NCBI GenBank assembly: GCA_021812735.1
Contig: JAKAMV010000712.1
Coordinates: forward strand, 1-5,341
DNA from: Chloroflexota bacterium
GTDB lineage: Bacteria; Chloroflexota; Limnocylindria; Limnocylindrales; CSP1-4
Reading direction: 5' to 3'
Length of the DNA stretch: 5,341 bases
Shown one piece after another: positions 1-4,676 of this stretch (its first letter is position 1; each line of letters opens with the position of its first letter). Both the position numbers and the translations under genes were made by a program. The notes under the pieces were generated by a model, which was given only the letters and a program-made list of their open reading frames with translations, did not search any database and was not told where the DNA came from.

Positions 1-1
1 C

Positions 2-862
2 TGCCTGCTGCTGATGCCCCTGGCCATTGGCACCGGGGTCGGCGGCTCAGCCCGGTGGATCGCACTGGGCCCGTTCACGTTCCAGTTCTCGGAGCTCGCC
101 AAGATCCTGATGATCGGCGTGCTCGCGACCTACCTGGGCAACCGCGAGGGCAAGCTCGACTCGCTCGTGTCGATCATCGGGGCGGTCGTGCTGATCGTCC
201 CGCCGTGGGTCCTGGTCATGATGCAGCCCGACCTCGGCACGTCGCTCTGCCTCTTGGCGATCTTGGCCGGCATGCTGTTCATGTCGGGCGCGAGCCTCAG
301 GTGGCTCACGGCCGGGCTGGCGGCCGTGATCGGCGCCATCCCGCTGGTCTGGACGTACGTCCTCCAGGACTACCAGCGCCAGCGCATCCTCACCTTCCTC
401 AACCCATCGACGGACACGCAGGGTGCCGCCTGGCAGGTGACGCAGGCCCAGATCGCCGTGGGAGCCGGTGGCCCGCTCGGTGTCGGCCTGACGAATGGAA
501 CCCAGAGCCGGGGCCAGTTCCTCCCGGTCCAGGAGAGCGACTTCGTCTTCGCCGTGCTCGCCCAGGAGCTCGGGTTCATCGGCTCCGTCGTGGTGTTCCT
601 GCTGTTCATCGCGCTCCTGTGGCGCGTGCTCGTGGCGGCGTGGCGCTCGAAGGACCCGTTCGGGATGCTCTACGGTGCGGGCGTGGCGTCCATGCTGCTG
701 TTCCAGGTCTTCGTGAACGTGGGCATGGTGGTCGGGATCATGCCGGTCACGGGCATTCCGCTCCCGTTCATCAGCCACGGGGGGGCATCCCTGGTGAGCA
801 TCGCCTTGGGGCTGGGCGTCATACAGAGCATCAACATCCGCCAACAACGGGCGGAGTGGTGA
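2..862 (+). CDS. rodA: Rod shape-determining protein RodA (SEDS peptidoglycan glycosyltransferase), 5' truncated
   Basis: RodA polymerises lipid II into glycan strands for side-wall growth. It sits in the inner membrane and works with a class B penicillin-binding protein (PBP2) and MreBCD. The frame is open to the window edge, so the true start and the first membrane segments are missing; the ATG at 14 is internal. Numbering from that Met, the SEDS landmarks run in order: RWIALG then FQFSE (23-27), QPDLGTS, an FLNPSTD loop, QAQIAVGAGG, GLTNGTQS, FLPVQESDF whose Asp (176) aligns with the essential Asp of E. coli RodA, FVNVGMV, and the terminal PVTGIPLPFISHGG block. The NGTQS and GMLLFQVFVN-like stretches fit RodA better than FtsW. 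Two positions differ from the usual consensus: FQFSE for FQPSE and ISHGGAS for ISYGGSS. Hydrophobic segments alternate with short loops throughout. The gene ends 18 nt before the stop of the convergent J-protein gene. Its expected mre/PBP2 neighbours would lie upstream, off the window. Confidence 0.95.
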   Translation, partial: CLLLMPLAIGTGVGGSARWIALGPFTFQFSELAKILMIGVLATYLGNREGKLDSLVSIIGAVVLIVPPWVLVMMQPDLGTSLCLLAILAGMLFMSGASLRWLTAGLAAVIGAIPLVWTYVLQDYQRQRILTFLNPSTDTQGAAWQVTQAQIAVGAGGPLGVGLTNGTQSRGQFLPVQESDFVFAVLAQELGFIGSVVVFLLFIALLWRVLVAAWRSKDPFGMLYGAGVASMLLFQVFVNVGMVVGIMPVTGIPLPFISHGGASLVSIALGLGVIQSINIRQQRAEW

Positions 863-888
863 CGCTGCTCCGGGCCTGATTCAGCGTC
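861..888. terminator. Possible bidirectional terminator hairpin across the rodA and J-protein stop codons
   Basis: GACGCTG (861-867) and CAGCGTC (882-888) form a perfect 7-bp inverted repeat around a 14-nt loop. The arms overlap the rodA stop (860-862) and the stop of the opposite-strand J-protein gene (881-883). The position between two convergent genes suits a shared terminator. No T-run follows on either strand and the loop is long, so it could be a weak structure or chance in GC-rich DNA. Confidence 0.3.
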
Positions 889-1618
889 GGCGGAACGGGC
901 CCCCGCGCCCCCGCTCGGTTTCGCCTCGCGCGGATCGGCGTCCCTTCGCGCGCAGGATGCCGTCGATCTCGTGCTGGTACACCCGCCCGATCGGCACCCG
1001 ATCAAGCCACTCGAGGTACTCGATGTCGACACGGGCGATCTCGCCGAGCGACCATCCGGAGAACCTCCCGAAGTACAGGACACTGCCGGAGGGTTTCCCC
1101 GGCGGCGGTCCTGCTGAACCCTCCCCGTCAGGGCGGATCGCGGCGCCCGACGCGAAGCCGCCGATCGGCACGCGGGCCGTCGTCCAGCCCTGGACACCCG
1201 ACCCTCCAGGCGTGCTGGACGGGGCGTAGGGCGGTTCGCTCATGGACCCGAAGGGCCGTTCCTGACCCGGTGCGTGGTGGCCCGTCGGGGGCGCAGCGGG
1301 CATCGGGGCGGCGGAAGGTCGGCGCGTCGGCCCGGCGCTCGAAGTGGGGCCAGCCGTCCTGGTGTGCGCGGCGGCGGCGGCGACCCACGCCGTATTGCCG
1401 GCGGTGCGCTTGCGGGCGCGGTCCACCGCCGCGCGGCGGACGGGGTCGCGGAGCTGCTCCCAGGCGGCGTTAATGGCGATCATCCGCTGGGTCGAGTCCG
1501 GGTCGGGGGACACGTCCGGGTGGTGCTTGCGCGCAAGCCGGCGGTAGGCGGCCTCGATGACCTCGCGGTCCGCGTCCGGGTCGACCTGGAGGACCTTGTA
1601 CGGGTCCATGACGCTCAA
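881..1618 (-). CDS. J-domain (DnaJ-like) protein with disordered linker and small C-terminal domain
   Basis: A 245-residue Hsp70 co-chaperone of class C type: a J domain but no Gly/Phe region, zinc-finger or DnaJ C-terminal substrate domain. The J domain is at about residues 6-69 (DPYKVLQVDPDADREVI onward) with an intact HPD at 33-35, the motif that stimulates Hsp70 ATPase. Residues about 70-177 are a Pro/Ala/Gly/Thr-rich, probably disordered linker. A compact second domain follows at about 178-226 (VLYFGRFSGWSLGEIARVD, then EYLEWLDR and a short helix); its FGRFxGWSLGEI pattern recalls small nucleic-acid-associated modules that begin 'FGKYKGxxL', but the function is unknown. The tail is Arg-rich. 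The TTG at 1618 is chosen because GGGAGGAG lies 7 nt upstream; the ATG at 1609 would be 16 nt from it. The open frame extends further upstream to 2011, but that part is Ser/Arg-rich shadow of the opposite gene. A role as an adaptor taking DnaK to a particular client is inference. Confidence 0.88.
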   Translation of the reverse strand: MSVMDPYKVLQVDPDADREVIEAAYRRLARKHHPDVSPDPDSTQRMIAINAAWEQLRDPVRRAAVDRARKRTAGNTAWVAAAAAHTRTAGPTSSAGPTRRPSAAPMPAAPPTGHHAPGQERPFGSMSEPPYAPSSTPGGSGVQGWTTARVPIGGFASGAAIRPDGEGSAGPPPGKPSGSVLYFGRFSGWSLGEIARVDIEYLEWLDRVPIGRVYQHEIDGILRAKGRRSARGETERGRGGPFRRR

Positions 1619-1625
1619 GTGCCGG

Positions 1626-1633
1626 CTCCTCCC
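1626..1633 (-). promoter_or_regulatory. Strong Shine-Dalgarno setting a TTG start for the J-protein
   Basis: On the minus strand GGGAGGAG is followed by 7 nt and then TTG (1618-1616), giving the N-terminus MSVMDPYK. The nearest ATG (1609-1607) is three codons further and too far from this site for usual initiation. It is the clearest ribosome binding site in the window. Confidence 0.7.
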
Positions 1634-1668
1634 GGACGGGGCCCGCTGCGGACTGGCGTTGACCTTCG

Positions 1669-1678
1669 GCCGATCGGC
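1669..1678. promoter_or_regulatory. 10-bp palindrome in the divergent intergenic region
   Basis: GCCGATCGGC is a perfect palindrome between the J-protein gene (leftward) and the DUF2344 gene (rightward), where promoters or an operator for both would be expected. TTGACC at 1659-1664 could be a -35 element for rightward transcription, but no matching -10 is visible. The same 10-mer occurs at 1160-1169 inside the J-protein coding sequence, which weakens the case for a specific operator. Confidence 0.2.
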
Positions 1679-1694
1679 TCCCAGGGCGCTCAAG

Positions 1695-2606
1695 ATGGGT
1701 GGGGTGGGACGGCCCAGCCCATCGGGGCGCAGACTAGCACGCGTGCCGACCCGCCCCGCACCCCCCGATCGAGCGCCCGACCCCGGGACTAATGTCGCCC
1801 GCGAGGCTGTCCAGCGCTGGCGCCTGGTGGTCAGTCGCACCGTCCTGCCCCCGGAGCGAACCCAGCGTGAGCAGTTGGCGGAGTGGGAGGCGACGCTGGC
1901 AGCCACGGGCCTCCCCGTGGCCGGCGTGGACGCCGAGCCGCCGAAGGGCCGGCTGGTGCTCGCCGCCCCGCTCTCGAACGGGGTCCCCGGGGAGGCGGAG
2001 CTGGTGGACATCTGGCTCGTGGAGCGCGTTCCGCGGTGGCGGGCGCGCGAGGCGCTCGAGGGCCGCCTGCCGGCTGGCTACACCCTGGTGGACCTCTACG
2101 ACGTCTGGCTCGGCGAGCCGCCGCTGCCGGGGCGCGTCGCCGCTTCCGTGTACCGCGCACGGGTGGGGACCGCCGACGCAGATCGGCTGACGGCTGCGGC
2201 GAGGGTGCTCATGGGCGCCGCCTCGCTGCCGCGCGTCCGACGGAAGGGGGAGGGCACGGTCTCCTACGACCTCAGGCCGTTCCTGGCCGCCATCGATGTG
2301 GCCGCTGGGACCGAGGGCGCGGCGATCATCACGATGACGCTCCTGCACGACCCTGCGAGGGGCATTGGACGGCCGGACGAGGCCCTCGCGGCGCTCGGCG
2401 AGGCCGTGGACGGCCTGCCGCTCGAGGCTCAGGGCCTTGTCCGCGAGCGCCTGATCCTGTCCGAGCCCGCCCCGCCGGCTCCGCCGGCGCCTCGAGCCCA
2501 GCGCCGCCAGCCGGCCAAGCCTCCCGCCGCGACCCCACGCAGGCAGGGGCGAGGCGGCGACGCGAAGGCGGGCCAGATTCTCGGCCCCGAGGCGTCCCGC
2601 CGTTGA
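1695..2606 (+). CDS. DUF2344 / TIGR03936 family radical SAM-linked protein
   Basis: A 303-residue soluble protein of the DUF2344 (TIGR03936, 'radical SAM-linked') family. Members are usually fused to, or encoded next to, a B12-binding-domain radical SAM protein, often near ribonuclease G and rplU; their biochemical role is unknown. The domain starts at about residue 39 (VQRWRLVVSRT) and continues through an amphipathic helix ending in TGLPVAGVD, the strand PKGRLVLAAPL, the acidic strand ELVDIWLVE, and LPAGYTLVDLYDVWLGEPPL. The SHLDL-like motif common in the family is not recognisable after the first strand, so this is a divergent member. From residue 257 the tail is Pro/Ala/Arg-rich and probably disordered. 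The ATG at 1695 has AGGG 8 nt upstream. The GTG at 1743 is a real alternative, since codons between them have poor third-position GC, and the frame is also open back to 1557. The divergent J-protein gene starts 76 nt away. No radical SAM partner lies in the window. Confidence 0.8.
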   Translation: MGGVGRPSPSGRRLARVPTRPAPPDRAPDPGTNVAREAVQRWRLVVSRTVLPPERTQREQLAEWEATLAATGLPVAGVDAEPPKGRLVLAAPLSNGVPGEAELVDIWLVERVPRWRAREALEGRLPAGYTLVDLYDVWLGEPPLPGRVAASVYRARVGTADADRLTAAARVLMGAASLPRVRRKGEGTVSYDLRPFLAAIDVAAGTEGAAIITMTLLHDPARGIGRPDEALAALGEAVDGLPLEAQGLVRERLILSEPAPPAPPAPRAQRRQPAKPPAATPRRQGRGGDAKAGQILGPEASRR

Positions 2607-2625
2607 CGGGATAGGAGATAGAGCC

Positions 2626-2641
2626 CTGCGAAATGTCGCAG
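2626..2641. terminator. Short perfect hairpin after the DUF2344 gene
   Basis: CTGCGA (2626-2631), a four-base loop AATG, and TCGCAG (2636-2641) make a 6-bp perfect stem 20 nt after the DUF2344 stop. It could end that transcript or act as an operator for the two genes that follow. There is no T-run, so a Rho-independent terminator is doubtful. Confidence 0.3.
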
Positions 2642-2670
2642 TCAGTCATGGCCGTGGCACTCCTTCCGGA

Positions 2671-2940
2671 TTGCCAGGCACGAAGACAACCGGCAACGCC
2701 TTGCCGCTGGTATCCACTGGTCCGGCGCCGCGAAAGTCAGAATGTCACGCGAGATGTCACGGCTACGTGGTCTTCTTGGCGTGGGACAAGTCAGCCAAAC
2801 TCGTGAAGTGGACGAAGACCGTCCCGGACAGCGGGGCCGTCTGGGAGAAGGGGATGTTCGCGAACCAGAACACCGCGTGCGCCCTCCGCAACGCGTTCAC
2901 CCGGGAACGCGTGCTCGCAAGCTTCGGCCTAGGCGACTAG
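2671..2940 (+). CDS. Small protein of unknown function (89 aa)
   Basis: I do not recognise a family. Over the second half, from about residue 30, third codon positions are almost all G or C, while the two other forward frames look non-coding there, so this frame is likely real. The C-terminal part (GYVVFLAWDKSAKLVKWTK, then AVWEKGMF, NQNTACALRNAFTRERV) resembles a small folded alpha/beta domain: two hydrophobic or aromatic strands followed by a helix. Residues 25-30 read CHARCH, a tight Cys/His cluster that might bind a metal, but only four potential ligands are present. The start is uncertain: TTG at 2671 and TTG at 2701 both lack a good ribosome binding site, and the frame is open further upstream. 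There is no signal peptide or membrane segment. The stop is 19 nt before the HEPN-like gene, so the two are probably co-transcribed; a partner or antitoxin role is only suggested by that spacing. Confidence 0.5.
   Translation: MPGTKTTGNALPLVSTGPAPRKSECHARCHGYVVFLAWDKSAKLVKWTKTVPDSGAVWEKGMFANQNTACALRNAFTRERVLASFGLGD
2742..2761 (+). repeat. Tandem 8-bp direct repeat
   Basis: ATGTCACG occurs at 2742-2749 and again at 2754-2761, a 12-bp period. It encodes the repeated Cys-His pairs of the small ORF (ECHARCH), so it may be coding rather than regulatory. Confidence 0.4.
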
Positions 2941-2943
2941 GCC

Positions 2944-2949
2944 AGGTGA
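2944..2949 (+). promoter_or_regulatory. Shine-Dalgarno for the HEPN-like gene
   Basis: AGGTGA, complementary to the 16S rRNA 3' end, lies 10 nt before the GTG at 2960 and just after the stop of the upstream small ORF. It favours GTG 2960 over the later in-frame GTG codons at 2984 and 3050. An ATG at 2952 is in another frame and only 2 nt from the site. Confidence 0.5.
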
Positions 2950-2959
2950 CGATGCAGTC

Positions 2960-4606
2960 GTGTCTGCGCCGTCCGCGCATCCCGTGAAGGGGGGCAGGCC
3001 ACCCCGTGCGCGAACGGGCTCGGGTGCTGACGGGGCGGCTGGCAGCCGTGTGAGCGGCCAACGGCCGCAGATCGTTGCCGCCCTGGCGAATGCGGGCACG
3101 CGGATCAGGCACCTTGTCGTGGACGAACCCGTGCCGTGGCGCCACAACCGACCCGCCAGCCTCTTTGACGCCGCCCGGAAGCGAGAGCCGCTTCGACCGC
3201 TCGAGATCGGCCTTCATTCGAGCGGGCTGTCGGCCGGGACCGGCGACGCTGAACTGGTTCTCGGCGTGCTGGTGGCACCCGGCCGCCCAGGCGCTCCGCG
3301 CTTCTGGGCGTCGCCAGGTCCACTTCCCTCGTGCCTGCAGGGCGCATCGGTGACCCGGTTCGAGCTCGAGGCGCGGCCGGACGGTCAAACCCAAGCCCAT
3401 GTCCGCTACGCGGATTCCGAGCGCTGGGCGGCCCTGGTCGGCGGTGAGCGTTGGGGCTACCTCGCGCAGCACGTGCTTGGCGACCCGAGTCGCGAGGCCA
3501 CCCTGACGGAGATCGAGGCGCTTGTAGCCCTCGGCTCGGACCTGGTGGTCACGTCCGAGCCTGCGCTGCTCGCCGTCCGGGACCAGCACCTGGCGCGCGG
3601 GCTCAACCTCATGTCCCCCGAGGAGGCATTCGTGATTGCCGGCGTGTGGTCGCGCGTGACGCACGCGGCCTTCATCGGCGGCTCGTGGGGGACGAATGTC
3701 GGCAGCTACTACCGCGCCCTCGCCCACGCCCTCGCCCCCGCGGCCCCGCCGGCCCTGAGCCGATTAGCGAACCTAGAGCGGACCGAATGCGGCGGGAGGA
3801 CGCTCTTCGACCTCGTGGACTCGATCCTCCGCAGACTGGCGTCGTCCTGTCGCGCTCTAGACCGCCTGGTGGCGACGTGGCAGTGCGTGACGGACAACGA
3901 CAGCCTGAGCGAGCTACTCGACGAGCTCGACCGGGTGGTCCTCAACTCGTGGGCCATATACGACAACCTGGCGCTGCTGCTCACAGAGCGGTTCGCCATC
4001 CCCGTGAGGTCGGCCGCGGACGTCAGCCTCGTGAGCGCCAAGTGGCGACGCAAGCTCCGGGCGAGTGGGGGCGCTGCGCTCGACGAGATCGTCGAGGCCC
4101 ACCGCCCGCACCTAATGGCGTCCCACGAAGTGAGGCACCAGCTCGTGCACCGGGCGGCATTGTTGCCGATCACGGAGGCCTCAAGCGGTGGAAAGGGCGG
4201 CACCCCGCTCGTCTGGTTTGAGGGCAATGATCTCCTCGGAAACCTCGCCGCGAGCGCGCAGGAGCTCGGCCAGAACGTCGCGGACTGGGGAGTCCGCCAA
4301 GTCTTCGAACCGGGCCCCGAGGACGTGGTCATCTTGGGCAACGACGGTGCAGAGCACGGGTCGTACACCATCGAGCGAGAGCGGCGTGCGCTGGTGGACC
4401 CGCTGACGTACGGGCTGAGAGTGGCGGCTGATGCGGCAACCCTGTCCAGGTTGCTCCTCGCCTCGTTCCTGCCCTTCATTGACGACTCACCGACGCCAGG
4501 TCAATCGGGCGCGACGGCCGCCGGGTACGACTGGTTCCTGCCGGGAGCTGGACGAGTCGCGATCCTCTCTAGCCCTCTCTCCGGGCTGGTCGAGCTCCCC
4601 GGCTAG
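2960..4606 (+). CDS. Hypothetical protein with a HEPN-like RHxxxH domain (candidate ribonuclease)
   Basis: A 548-residue cytosolic protein; no full-length family recognised. Residues 1-30 are Gly/Arg/Ser-rich and may be non-essential; GTG codons at 2984 and 3050 are alternative starts. The N-terminal half (about 31-265) is a mixed alpha/beta region that I cannot assign, with EIGLHSSG, FELEARPDGQTQAHV and FIGGSWGTNVGSYYRAL. Residues about 280-405 look all-helical: FDLVDSILRRLASSCRALDRLV, then LDELDRVVLNSWAIYDNLALLL (Asp335), then SHEVRHQLVHRA. The last holds R392-x4-H397, the catalytic R-x4-6-H signature of HEPN RNases, at the end of a helix as expected. HEPN domains are common in toxin-antitoxin, abortive-infection and CRISPR effectors. 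The C-terminal 140 residues are unassigned. TTA (3764), ATA (3956) and several CTA codons are unusual in this GC-rich window and hint at transfer. The CDS is very likely real; the HEPN call rests on one motif and helical context, and an inactive HEPN fold is possible. Confidence 0.75.
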   Translation: MSAPSAHPVKGGRPPRARTGSGADGAAGSRVSGQRPQIVAALANAGTRIRHLVVDEPVPWRHNRPASLFDAARKREPLRPLEIGLHSSGLSAGTGDAELVLGVLVAPGRPGAPRFWASPGPLPSCLQGASVTRFELEARPDGQTQAHVRYADSERWAALVGGERWGYLAQHVLGDPSREATLTEIEALVALGSDLVVTSEPALLAVRDQHLARGLNLMSPEEAFVIAGVWSRVTHAAFIGGSWGTNVGSYYRALAHALAPAAPPALSRLANLERTECGGRTLFDLVDSILRRLASSCRALDRLVATWQCVTDNDSLSELLDELDRVVLNSWAIYDNLALLLTERFAIPVRSAADVSLVSAKWRRKLRASGGAALDEIVEAHRPHLMASHEVRHQLVHRAALLPITEASSGGKGGTPLVWFEGNDLLGNLAASAQELGQNVADWGVRQVFEPGPEDVVILGNDGAEHGSYTIERERRALVDPLTYGLRVAADAATLSRLLLASFLPFIDDSPTPGQSGATAAGYDWFLPGAGRVAILSSPLSGLVELPG

Positions 4607-4607
4607 A
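4568..4607. terminator. Possible nested stem-loop at the end of the HEPN-like gene
   Basis: TCTAGCC (4568-4574) and GGCTAGA (4601-4607) are a perfect 7-bp inverted repeat with a 26-nt interior in which GGG (4583-4585) can pair with CCC (4597-4599). The right arm contains the TAG stop (4604-4606). No T-run follows. It may be a terminator for the HEPN-like gene or a chance pairing. Confidence 0.3.
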
Positions 4608-4620
4608 CGGAGCTACCCGG
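4592..4620 (+). repeat. Imperfect 11-bp direct repeat around the HEPN-like gene stop
   Basis: GAGCTCCCCGG (4592-4602) and GAGCTACCCGG (4610-4620) differ at one base, 18 bp apart, one on each side of the TAG stop. It could be a small duplication or the trace of an insertion boundary. No matching copy was noticed upstream of 2960. Confidence 0.35.
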
Positions 4621-4627
4621 TCAGCGC

Positions 4628-4648
4628 CTCCGGCTGCTCTTGGCCGAG
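4628..4648. terminator. Weak stem-loop in the convergent gap before the hydrolase stop
   Basis: CGGC (4631-4634) pairs with GCCG (4643-4646); CT (4628-4629) and AG (4647-4648) extend the stem across one bulged C. It lies in the 70-bp gap between two convergent genes, where transcription from both sides should end. The stem is short and lacks a T-run, so support is slight. Confidence 0.15.
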
Positions 4649-4676
4649 CCTCCCACGCCCTTGGACCCCCACGCCC

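Noticed and set aside
47..847. Long antisense ORF opposite rodA (266 aa)
   Set aside because: His/Asp/Glu/Arg-rich shadow typical of the strand opposite a GC-rich membrane protein; the plus frame has full RodA motifs.
55..879. Long plus-strand ORF overlapping rodA (274 aa)
   Set aside because: Arg/Pro/Gly-rich out-of-frame translation of rodA with no domain.
1659..1664. TTGACC as the -35 of a promoter for the DUF2344 gene
   Set aside because: No -10-like hexamer at 16-18 nt spacing, so not reported as a promoter.
1619..2011. N-terminal extension of the J-protein frame to 2011
   Set aside because: Would overlap the DUF2344 gene head to head; Ser/Arg/Thr-rich, and the ribosome binding site points to TTG 1618.
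1792..2190. ORF starting at an ATG in another frame inside the DUF2344 gene
   Set aside because: Ser/Arg/Trp-rich shadow; the family motifs lie in the other frame.
2633..2806. Short ORF from ATG 2633, AGGAG upstream
   Set aside because: The AGGAG is 15 nt away, the product of about 57 residues has no coherent features, and third-position GC favours the frame of the 89-residue ORF from about 2760 on.
2742..2987. ORF in the third frame over the small protein (81 aa)
   Set aside because: Arg/Gly-rich shadow that runs past the next gene's ribosome binding site; the 89-residue frame has the better codon pattern.
2897..3727. Minus-strand ORF (276 aa) opposite the HEPN-like gene
   Set aside because: Low-complexity Arg/Ala/Gly/His composition and no domain; the plus frame codes for a protein with normal composition.
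3451..4221. Second plus-strand ORF inside the HEPN-like gene (256 aa)
   Set aside because: Arg/Pro/Gly-rich shadow frame.
3709..4479. Minus-strand Ser/Arg-rich ORF (256 aa)
   Set aside because: Ser and Arg runs of the kind made by the complement of a GC-rich coding frame; no recognisable motif.
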